Part shown: positions 12,037-24,300 of the stretch, piece after piece
Numbering within the stretch: position 1 is the stretch's first letter
Layout: each line of letters opens with the position of its first letter
Assembly: GCF_051401765.1 (NCBI RefSeq)
Contig: NW_027480596.1
Location: 806,001 to 870,000 of the forward strand
Direction of reading: 5' to 3'
Origin: Calliopsis andreniformis
Lineage: Eukaryota; Arthropoda; Insecta; Hymenoptera; Andrenidae
Length of the DNA stretch: 64,000 nt
The notes under the pieces: generated by a model
What the model saw: the letters and a program-made list of their open reading frames with translations, nothing else
The model's database searches: none
What the model was told of the DNA's origin: nothing
Position numbers and translations under genes: made by a program

Positions 12037-13738
12037 ATCCTCAATCCTCAATTCTCAATCCTCAATCCTCAATCCTCAGACCTCAAACATAAATATTCAA
12101 CCCTCAGTCCTCGTCGTCAATCCACAACCCTCAATCCTCAATCCTCAATCCTCAATCCTCAATCTTCAATCCTCAATCCTCAATACTCAATCCACAATCC
12201 TCAATCCTCAATCCTCAATCTTCAATCCTCAATATTCAATCTTCAATCCTCAATCCTCAATCCTCAATCCTCAATATTCAATCCTCAATACTCAATATTC
12301 AATCCTCAATCCTCAATACTCAATCCCCAATCCTCATTCTTCAATCCTCATTCTTCAATCCTCAATACCCAATCCCCAATCTTCAATCCTCAATCATCAA
12401 TCCTCAGTTCGCAATCCTCAATCCTCAATCCTCAGACCTCAGGCATCAACACTCAACCCTCAGTCCTCGTTCTCAATCCACAACCCTCAATCCTCAATCC
12501 TCAATCTTCATTCATCAATATTCAACCTTAAATCCTCAATCCTCAATCCTCAATCCTCAATCCTCAATCCTCAATCCTCAATCATCAATGTTCAATCCTC
12601 AATACCCGATCCTCAGGCTTCAATCCTCAATCCTCGGTCCTCAATCCTCAATCCTCAATCCTCAATCCTCAGTCCTCAAACCTCAATCCTCAATCCTCAA
12701 TCCTCAATCCTCAATCATCATTCTTCAATCCTCAATACCCTATCCTCAATCTTCAATCCTCAATCCTCAATCCTCAATACCCAATCCTCAATCTTCAATC
12801 CTCAATCCTCAATCCTCAATTCTCAATCCTCAATCCTCAATCCTCAGACCTCAAACATAAATATTCAACCCTCAGTCCCCGTCGTCAATCCACAACCCTC
12901 AATCCTCAATCCTCAACCCTCAATCCTCAATCTTCAATCCTCAATCCTCAATACTCAATCCTCAATCCTCAATCCTCAATCCTCAATCCTCAATCTTCAA
13001 TCCTCAATACTCAATCTTCAATCCTCAATCCTCAATCCTCAATCCTCAATCCTCAATCGTCAATCTTCAATCCTCAATACTCAATCTTCAATCCTCAATC
13101 CTCTGTCCTCAATCCTCAATGCTCATTCTTCAATCCTCAATACCCAATCCTCAATCTTAAATCCTCAATCCTCAATTCGCAATCCTCAATCCTCAATCCT
13201 CAGGCCTCAAGTATCAATACTCAATCCTCAGTCCTCGTCCTCAATCCACGACCTTCAATCCTCAATCCTCAATCTTCATTCATCAATATTCAACCTTCAA
13301 CCCTCAATCCTCAATCCTCAACCCTCAATCCTCAATCCTCAATGTTCAATCCTCAAAACCCGATCCTCAGTCTTCAATCCTCAATCCTCAATTCTCAATC
13401 CACAATCCTCAATCCTCAATCCTCAGTCCTCAAACCTCAATCCTGAATCCTCAATCCTGAATCCTCAATCTTCAGCCCTCAGTCCTCAACAGTCAGTGGT
13501 CCATCCTCAATCCTCAATAGAATATCATGATTTCACAGTTTTCAATACCCAATACTCAACCTGCAATCTTCAAATCTCTATCCACAAACATCAATTCTCA
13601 TCACTTAACCCTCAACACTCAGTCCCCAATCCTCAATATTCGAGCCTCAATCCTCAATCCTCAATCCACAATCCTCAACCTTCAATCCTCAATACTCAAT
13701 CTTCAATCCTCAATCCCCAACCCTCAATCCACAATTCG

Positions 13739-15586
13739 CAATACTCAATAGTCGATCTTCAATCCTCAATACTCAATATTCAATCCTCAATCCTCAATCC
13801 TCAATCCTCAATCATCATTCTTCAATCCTCAATACCCTAGACTCAATCTTCAATCCTCAATCCTCAATCCTCAATACCCAATCCTCAATCTTCAATCCTC
13901 AATCCTCAATCCTCAATTCTCAATCCTCAATCCTCAGTCCTCATACCTCAATCATATATATTCAACCCTCAGACCTCGTCCTCAATCCACAACCCTCAAG
14001 CTTCAGCCCTCAGTCCTCAACAATCAGTTGTCTATCCTCAATCCTCAATAGAATATCACCAATTTACAGTTTTCAATACTCAATACTCAATCTGCAATCT
14101 TCAAATCTCTATCCACAAACATCAATTCTCATCATTCAACCCTCAAGACTCAGTCCCCAATCCTCAATATTCAATCCTCAATCCTCAATCCTCAATCCAC
14201 AAACCTCAACCTTCAATCCTCAATACTCAATCTTCAATCCTCAATCCTCAATACTCAATCCTCAATGCTCAATCCTCGATCGTCAATCTTCAATCCCCAA
14301 TACTCAATCTTCAATCCTCAATCCTCAATCCCCAATCCTCAATCCTCAGTACTCAAACTTCAATCCTCAATCCTCAATCGTCAATCCTCAATCCTCAATC
14401 TTCAATCCTCAATAGTCGATCTTCAATCCTCAATACTCAATATTCAATCCTCAATCCTCAATCCTCAATCCTCAATCATCATTCTTCAATCCTCAATACC
14501 CTATCCTCAATCTTCAATCCTCAATCCTCAATCCTCAATACCCAATTCTCAATCTTCAATCATCAATCCTCAATCCTCAATTCTCAATCCTCAATCCTCA
14601 ATCCTCAGACCTCAATCATAAATATTCAACCCTCAGTCCTCGTCCTCAATCCACAACCCTCAGTCCTCAATCCTCAATACTCAATCCCCAATCCTCATTC
14701 TTCAATCCTCATTCTTCAATCCTCAATACCCAATCCTCAATCTTCAATCCTCAATCCTCAATCCTCAATGCTCAATCTTCAATCCTCAATACTCAATCTT
14801 CAGTCCTCAATCCTCAGCCATCAAACCTCAATCCTGAATCCTCAATCCTGAATCCTCAACCTTCAGCCCTCAGTACTCAACAGTCAGTGGTCTATCCTCA
14901 ATCCTCAATAGAATATCATGATTTCACAGTTTTCAATACTCAATAGTCAATCTGCAATCTTCAGATCTCTATCCACAAACACCAATTCTCATCACTCAAC
15001 CCTCAACACTCAGTACTCAATGTTCAATCCTCAATCCTCAATTCTCAACCTTCAGTCCTCAATACTGGATCTTCAATCCTCAACCCTCAATCCTCAATCC
15101 TCAATCCTCAATACTCAATCTTCAATCCTCAGTCCCCAATACTCAATCTTCAATCCTCAATCCTCAATCCTCAATCCTCAATCCTCAACATTCAATCCTC
15201 AATACTCAATGTTCAATCCTCAATGCTTAATACTCAATCCCCAATCCTCATTCTTCAATCCTCATTCTTCAATCCTCAATCCTCAATCCTCAATCATCAT
15301 TCTTCAATCCTCAATACCCTAGCCTCAATCTTCAATCCTCAATCCTCAATCCTCAATACCCAATCCTCAATCTTGAATCCTCAATCCTCAATCCTCAATC
15401 CTCAACCCTCAATCCTCAATCCTCAATCCTCAATCTTCAAGCCTCAATACTCAATCTTCAATCCTCAATCCTCAATCCTCAATCCTCAATCCTCAATCCT
15501 CAATCCTCAATATTCAATCCTCAATACTCAATATTCAATCCTCAATGCTCAATACTCAATCCCCAATCCTCATTCTTCAATCCTCA
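13739..15586 (+). repeat. 1,848-bp direct repeat, right copy
   Basis: Partner of 10189-12036. It has a single 664-type unit and continues rightward into sequence that matches the second 1,511-bp unit (offset 11,488). Boxes start at 14045 and 14905. It recurs in 18-kb copy B at 31836-33683. Confidence 0.8.
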
Positions 15587-18500
15587 TTCTTCAATCTTCA
15601 ATCCTCAATCCCCAACCCCCAATCCTCAATTCGCAATCCTCAATAGTCGATCTTCAATCCACAATACTCAATATTCAATCCTCAATCCTCAATCCTCAAT
15701 CCTCAATCATCATTCTTCAATCCTCAATACCCTATCCTCAATCTTCAATCCTCAATCCTCAATCCTCAATAGCCAATCCTCAATCTTCAATCCTCAATCC
15801 TCATTCCTCAATCCTCAATCCTCAATCCTCAATCCTCAATCTTCAATCCTCAATACTCAATCTTCAATCCTCAATCCTCAATCCTCAATCCTCAATCCTC
15901 AATCCTCAATATTCAATCCTCAATACTCAATATTCAATCCTCAATGCTCAATACTCAATCCCCAATCCTCATTCTTCAATCCTCATTCTTCAATCCTCAA
16001 TCCTCAATCCTCTATCATCATTCTTCAATCCTCAATACCCTAGCCTCAATCTTCAGTCCTCAATCCTCAATCCTCAATACCCAATCCTCAATCTTCAATC
16101 CTCAATCCTCAATCCTCAATTCTCAATCCTCAATCCTCAATCCTCAGACCTCAAACATAAATATTCAACCCTCAGTCCTCGTCGTCAATCCACAACCCTC
16201 AATCCTCAATCCTCAAACCTCAATCCTCAATCTTCAATCCTCAATCCTCAATACTCAATCCACAATCCTCAATCCTCAATCCTCAATCTTCAATCCTCAA
16301 TATTCAATCTTCAATCCTCAATCCTCAATCCTCAATCCTCAATATTCAATCCTCAATACTCAATATTCAATCCTCAATCCTCAATACTCAATCCCCAATC
16401 CTCATTCTTCAATCCTCATTCTTCAATCCTCAATACCCAATCCCCAATCTTCAATCCTCAATCATCACTCCTCAGTTGGCAATCCTCAATCCTCAATCCT
16501 CAGACCTCAGGCATCAACACTCAACCCTCAGTCCTCGTTCTCAATCCACAACCCTCAATCCTCAATCCTCAATCTTCATTCATCAATATTCAACCTTAAA
16601 TCCTCAATCCTCAATCCTCAATCCTCAATCCTCAATCCTCAATCCTCAATCGTCAATCTTCAATCCTCAATACTCAATCTTCAATCCTCAATCCTCTGTC
16701 CTCAATCCTCAATACCCAATCCTCAATCTTAAATCCTCAATCCTCAATTCGCAATCCTCAATCCTCAATCCTCAGGCCTCAAGTATCAATACTCAATCCT
16801 CAGTCCTCGTCCTCAATCCACGACCTTCAATCCTCAATCCTCAATCTTCATTCATCAATATTCAACCTTCAACCCTCAATCCTCAATCCTCAACCCTCAA
16901 TCCTCAATCCTCAATGTTCAATCCTCAATACCCGATCCTCAGTCTTCAATCCTCAATCCTCAATCCTCAATCCACAATCCTCAATCCTCAATCCTCAGTC
17001 CTCAAACCTCAATCCTGAATCCTCAATCCTGAATCCTCAATCTTCAGCCCTCAGTCCTCAACAGTCAGTGGTCCATCCTCAATCCTCAATAGAATATCAT
17101 GATTTCACAGTTTTCAATACTCAATACTCAACCTGCAATCTTCAAATCTCTATCCACAAACATCAATTCTCATCACTTAACCCTCAACACTCAGTCCCCA
17201 ATCCTCAATATTCGAGCCTCAATCCTCAATCCTCAATCCACAATCCTCAACCTTCAATACTCAATACTCAATCTTCAATCCTCAATCCCCAACTCTCAAT
17301 TCTCAATTCGCAATCCTCAATAGTCGATCTTCAATCCTCAATACTCAATATTCAATCCTCAATCCTCAATCCTCAATTCTCAATCATCATTCTTCAATCC
17401 TCAATAACCTTTCCTGAATCTTCAATCCTCAATCCTCAATCCTCAATACCCAATCCTCAATCTTCAACCCTCAATCCTCAATCCTCAATCCTCAATTCTC
17501 AACCCTCAATCCTCAATCCTCAGACCTCAAACATAAATATTCAACCCTCAGTCCTCGTCCTCAATCCACAACCCTCAATCCTCAATCCTCAATCCTCAAT
17601 CCTCAATCTTCAATCCTCAATCCTCAATACTCAATCCTCAATCCTCAATCCTCGATCCTCAATCCTCAATCCTCAATTGTCAATCTTCAATCCTCAATAC
17701 TCAATCTTCAATCCTCAATCCTCTGTCCTCAATCCTCAATCCTCAATACTCAATCTTCAATCCTCAATGCTCAGTCCTCAAATATCAATTCTGAATCCTC
17801 AATCCGGAAACCTCAATCTTCAGCCCTCAGTCCTCAACAATCAGTTGTGAATCCTCAATCCTCAATAGAATACACTCAATTCACAGTTTTCAATACTCAA
17901 TACTCAATCTGCAATCTTCAAATCTCTATCCACAAACATCAATTCTCATCGCTCAACCCTCAACTCTCAGTCCTCAATGTTCAATCCTCAATCCTCAATT
18001 CTCAATCCTCAATCCTCAATGCTCAATCTTCAATCCTCAATACTCAATCATCAGGCCTCAATCCTCAGTCGTCAATCCTCAATCCTGAATCATCAATCCT
18101 GAATCCTCAATCTTCAGCTCTCAGTCCTCAACAATCAGTGGTCAATCCTCAATCCTCAATAGAATATCATGAATTCACAGTTTTCAATACTCAATACTCA
18201 ACCCGCAATTTTCAAATCTCTATCCACAAACATCAATTCTCATCACTCAACCCTCAACACTCAGTCCCCAATCCTCAATATTCAAGCCTCAATCCTCAAT
18301 CCTCAATCCACAATCCTCAACCTTCAATCCTCAATACTCAATCTTCAATCCTCAATCCTCAATCCTCAATCCTCAGTTCGCAATCCTCAATAGTCAATCT
18401 TCAATCCTCAATACTCAATATTCAATACTCAATCCTCAATCCTCAATCCTCAATCCTCATTCTTCGATCCTCTATACCCAATCCTCAATCTTCAATCCTC

Positions 18501-19266
18501 AATCCTCAATCCTCAATACCCAATCCTCAATCTTCAACCCTCAATCCTCAATCCTCAATCCTCAATTCTCAACCCTCAAGCCTCAATCCTCAGACCTCAA
18601 ACATAAATATTCAACCCTCAGTCCTCGTCCTCAATACACAACCCTCAATCCTCAATCCTCAATCCTCAATCCTCAATTTTCAATCCTCAATCCTCAATAC
18701 TCAATCCTCAATCCTCAATCCTCAATCCTCAATCTTCAATCCTCAATACTCAATCCTCAATCCTCAACCTTAATCTTCAATCCTCAGTACTCAGTCTTCA
18801 ATGCTCAATCCTCAATCCTCAATCCTCATTCCTCAATCTTCAATCCTCAATACTCCAACTTCAATCCTCAATCCTCAATCCTCAATCCTCAATCCTCAAT
18901 CCTGAATCCTCAATCGTCAATCTTCAATCCTCAATACTCAATCTTCAATCCTCAATCCTCTGTCCTCAATCCTCAATCCTCAATACTCAATCTTCAATCC
19001 TCAATGCTCAGTCCTCAAATATCAATTCTGAATCCTCAATCCGGAAACCTCAACCTTCAGCCCTCAGTCCTCAACAATCAGTTGTCAATCCTCAATCCTC
19101 AATAGAATACACTCAATTCACAGTTTTCAATACTCAAAACTCAATCTGCAATCTTCAAATCTCTATCCACAAACATCAATCCTCATCGCTCAACCCTCAA
19201 CACTCAGTCCTCAATGTTCAATCCTCAATCTTCAATTCTCAATCCTCAATCCTCAATGCTCAATCT

Positions 19267-20314
19267 TCAATCCTCAATACTCAATCTTCAGTCCTCAGTC
19301 CTCAGTCATCAAACCTCAATCCTGAATCATCAATCCTGAATCCTCAAGGTTCAGCTCTCAGTCCTCAACAGTCAGTGGTCAATCCTCAATCCTCAATAGA
19401 ATATCATGAATTCACAGTTTTCAATACTCAATACTCAACCTGCAATCTTCAAATCTCTATCCACAAACATCAATTCTCATCATTCAACCCTCAACACTCT
19501 GTCCCCAATCCTCAATATTCAATCCTCAATCCTCAATCCTCAATCCACAATCCTCAACCTTCAATCCTCAATACTCAATCTTCAATCCTGAATCCTCAAT
19601 ACTCAATCCTCAATGCTCAATCCACGATCGTCAATCTTGAATCCTCAATACTCAATCTTCAATCCTCCATCCTCAATCCTCAATCCTCAATCCTCAATCT
19701 TCAATCCTCAATACTCAATCTTCAATCCTCAATCCTCAATCCTCAATCCTCAGACCTCAGGCATCAACACTCAACCCTCAGTCCTCGTTCTCAGTCCACA
19801 ACCCTCAATCCTCAATCCTCAATCTTCATTCATCAATATTCAACCTTCAATCCTCAATCCTCAATCCTCAATCCTCAATCCTCAATCCTCAATGTTCAAT
19901 CCTCAACAGCCAATCCTCAATCTTCAATCATCAGTCCTCAATCCTCAATTCTCAATCCTCAATCCTCAATCCTCAGTCCTCCCTCCTCAAACCTCAATCC
20001 TGAATCCTCAATCCTGAATCCTCAAGCTTCAGCTCTCAGTCCTCAACAATCAGTTGTCAAGCCTCAATCCTCAATAGAATATCCTCAATTCACAGTTTTC
20101 AATGCCCAATACTCAATCTGCAATCTTCAAATCTCTATCCAGAAACATAAATTCTCATCACTCAACCCTCAACACTCAGTATTCAATGTTCAATCCTCAT
20201 CCTCAATTCTGAATCTTCAATCCTCAATACTGAATCTTCAATTCGCAATCCTCAATCCCCAATCCTGAATCCTCAATACTCAATCCTCAATGCACAATCC
20301 TCGATCGTCAATCC
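19267..20314 (+). repeat. 1,048-bp nested tandem unit, copy 1 (in 18-kb copy A)
   Basis: First member of a 1,048-bp tandem pair; identity starts at 19267 (19266 is T, partner 20314 is C). It carries a diagnostic G at 19348 (string CAAGGTTC) where the second copy and the related site near 8090 have T. The length fits two 6-bp units: TCGTTC near 19785 and a TCATCC near 20206. Boxes start at 19393 and 20071. Confidence 0.88.
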
Positions 20315-21374
20315 TCAATCCTCAATACTCAATCTTCAGTCCTCAGTCCTCAGTCATCAAACCTCAATCCTGAATCATCAATCCTGAATCCTCAATGTTC
20401 AGCTCTCAGTCCTCAACAGTCAGTGGTCAATCCTCAATCCTCAATAGAATATCATGAATTCACAGTTTTCAATACTCAATACTCAACCTGCAATCTTCAA
20501 ATCTCTATCCACAAACATCAATTCTCATCATTCAACCCTCAACACTCTGTCCCCAATCCTCAATATTCAATCCTCAATCCTCAATCCTCAATCCACAATC
20601 CTCAACCTTCAATCCTCAATACTCAATCTTCAATCCTGAATCCTCAATACTCAATCCTCAATGCTCAATCCACGATCGTCAATCTTGAATCCTCAATACT
20701 CAATCTTCAATCCTCCATCCTCAATCCTCAATCCTCAATCCTCAATCTTCAATCCTCAATACTCAATCTTCAATCCTCAATCCTCAATCCTCAATCCTCA
20801 GACCTCAGGCATCAACACTCAACCCTCAGTCCTCGTTCTCAGTCCACAACCCTCAATCCTCAATCCTCAATCTTCATTCATCAATATTCAACCTTCAATC
20901 CTCAATCCTCAATCCTCAATCCTCAATCCTCAATCCTCAATGTTCAATCCTCAACAGCCAATCCTCAATCTTCAATCATCAGTCCTCAATCCTCAATTCT
21001 CAATCCTCAATCCTCAATCCTCAGTCCTCCCTCCTCAAACCTCAATCCTGAATCCTCAATCCTGAATCCTCAAGCTTCAGCTCTCAGTCCTCAACAATCA
21101 GTTGTCAAGCCTCAATCCTCAATAGAATATCCTCAATTCACAGTTTTCAATGCCCAATACTCAATCTGCAATCTTCAAATCTCTATCCAGAAACATAAAT
21201 TCTCATCACTCAACCCTCAACACTCAGTATTCAATGTTCAATCCTCATCCTCAATTCTGAATCTTCAATCCTCAATACTGAATCTTCAATTCGCAATCCT
21301 CAATCCCCAATCCTGAATCCTCAATACTCAATCCTCAATGCACAATCCTCGATCGTCAATCCTCAATCCTCAAT
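20315..21374 (+). repeat. 1,048-bp nested tandem unit, copy 2 (in 18-kb copy A)
   Basis: Second member of the 1,048-bp pair. The match runs 12 bp past one period to 21374 (20327 is A, partner 21375 is G). It has T at 20396 where copy 1 has G. Boxes start at 20441 and 21119. The sequence then enters a different cassette series (21.4-24.5 kb) that is reused at 39.5, 47.8 and 51.2 kb. Confidence 0.88.
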
Positions 21375-24300
21375 GCTCAATCTTCAATCCTCAATCCTCA
21401 ATCCTCAATCCTCAATCCTCAATCCTCAATCCTCATTCTTCAATCCTCAATACCCAATCCTCAATCTTCAACCCTCAATCCTCAATCCTCAATTCTCAAT
21501 CCTCAATCCTCAGACCTCAGTCCTCAAACCTCAATCCTCAACCCTCAGCCCTCATCCTCAATCCTCAATCCTCAATCCTCAATCCTCAATTCTCAATCCT
21601 CAATCCTCTGTCCTTAGTCCTCAAACCTTAATCCTCAACCCTCAGCCCTCATCCTCAATCCTCAATTCGCAATCCTCAATCCTCAATCCTCAGGCCTCAA
21701 GTATCAATACTCAACCCTCAGTCCTCGTCTTTAATCCACGACCTTCAATCCTCAATCCTCAATCTTCATTCATCAATATTCAACCTTCAATCCTCAATCC
21801 TCAATCCTCAATCCTCTATCCTCAATCCTCAATGTTCAATCCTCAATACCCGATCCTCAGTCTTCAATCCTCAACCCTCAATCCTCAATCCTCAATCCTC
21901 AATCCTAAATCCTCGATCCTCAATCCTCAGTCGTCAAACCTCAATCCTGAATCCTCAATCCTGAATCCTCAATCTTCAGCCCTCAGTCCTCAACAATCAG
22001 TGGTCAATCTTCAATCGTCAATAGAATATCATGAATTTACAGTTTTCAATACTCAATAATCAACCTGCAATCTTCAAATCTCTATCAACAAACATCAATT
22101 CTCATCACTCAACCCTCAACCCTCAGTCCCCAATCCTCAATATCCAATCCTCAATCCTCAATCCTCAGTCCACAATCCTCAACCTTCAATCCTCAATACT
22201 CAATCTTCAATCCTCAATCCTCAATCCTCAATCCTCAGTTCGCAATCCTCAATAGTCAATCTTCAATCCTCAATACTCAATATTCAATCCTCAATCCTCA
22301 ATCCTCAATCCTCAATCCTCATTCTTCGATCCTCAATACCCAATCCTCAATCTTCAATCCTCAATCCTCAAACCTCAATTCTCAAGCCTCAATCCTCTGT
22401 CCTTAGTCCTCAAACCTCAATCCTCAACCCTCAGCCCTCATCCTCAATCCTGAATCCTCAATCCTCAATTCTCAATCTTCAATACTCAATACTCAATCTT
22501 CAATCCTCAATGCTCAGTCCTCAAATTTCAATTCTGAATCCTCAATCCGGAACCCTCAATCTTCAGCCCTCAGTCCTCAACAATCAGTTGTCAATCCTCA
22601 ATCCTCAATAGAATATACTCAATTCACAGTTTTCAATACACAATACTCAATCTGCAATCTTCAAATCTCTATCCACAAACATCAATTCTCATCATTCAAC
22701 ACTCAACACTCAGTCCCCAATCCTCAATATTCAATCCTCAATCCTCAGTCCTCAATCCACAATCCTCAACCTTCAATCCTCAATACTCAATCTTCAATCC
22801 TGAATCCTCAATACTCAATCCTCAATGCTCAATCCACGATCGTCAATCTTGAATCCTCAATACTCAATCTTCAATCCTCCATCCTCAATCCTCAATCCTC
22901 AATCCTCATTCTTCAATCCTCAATACCCAATCCTCAATCTTCAACCCTCAATCCTCAATCCTCAATTCTCAATCCTCAATCCTCAGTCCTCAGTCCTCAA
23001 ACCTCAATCCTCAACCCTCAGCCCTCATCCTCAATCCTCAATCCTCAATCCTCAATTCTCAATCTTCAATCCTGAATACTCAATCTTCAATCCTCTATGC
23101 TCAGTCCTCAAATTTCAATTCTGAATCCTCAATCCGGAACCCTCAATCTTCAGCCCTCAGTCCTCAACAATCAGTTGTCAATCCTCAATCCTCGACAGAA
23201 TATACTCAACTCACAGTTTTAGATACTCAATCCTCAATCTGCAATCTTCAAATCTCTATCCACAAACATCAATTCACATCACTCAACCCTCAACACTCAG
23301 TCCTCAATGTTCAATCCTCAATCCTCAATTCTCAATCTTCAATCCTCAATACTGAACCTTCAATCCTCAATCCTCCATCCCCAGTCCTCAATCCTCAATC
23401 CTCAATCTTAACCTTCAATCCTCAGTACTCAATCTTCAATCCTCAATCCTCAATCCTCAATCCTCAATCCTCAATCTTCAATCCTCAATACTCAATCTTC
23501 AATCCTCAATCCTCAATCCTCAATCCTCAATCCTCAATCTTAATCTTCAATTCTCAATCCTCAATCCTCAATCCTCAATCTTCAATCCTCAATACTCAAT
23601 CCTCAATCCTCAATCCTCAATCCTCAATCCTCAATCCTCAATCGTCAATCCTCAATCGTCAATCTTCAATCCTCAATACTCAATCTTCAATCCTCAATCC
23701 TCTGTCCTCAATCCTCAATCCTCATTCTTCAATCCTCAATACCCAATCCTCAATCTTAAATCCTCAATCCTCAATTCGCAATCCTCAATCCTCAATCCTC
23801 AGGCCTCAAGTATCAATACTCAACCCTCAGTCCTCGTCCTCAATCCACGACCTACAATCCTCAATCCTCAATCTTCATTCATCAATATTCAACCTTCAAT
23901 CCTCAATCCTCAATCCTCAATCATCAATGTTCAATCCTCAATACCCGATCCTCAGGCTTCAATCCTCAATCCTCGATCCTCAATCCTCAATCCTCAGTCC
24001 TCAAACCTCAATCTTGAATCCTCAATCCTGAATCCTCAATCTTCAGACCTCAGTCCTCAACAATCAGTGGTCCATCCTCAATCCTCAATAGAGTACCATG
24101 ATTTCACAGTTTTCAATACTCAATACTCAACCTGCAATCTTCAAATCTCTATCCACAAACATCAATTCTCATCACTCAACCCTCAACACTCAGTCCCCAA
24201 TCCCCAATATTCAAGCCTCAATCCTCAATCCTCAATTCTCAATCTTCAATCCTCAATACTCAATCTTCAATCCTCAATGCTCAGTCCTCAAATTTCAATT

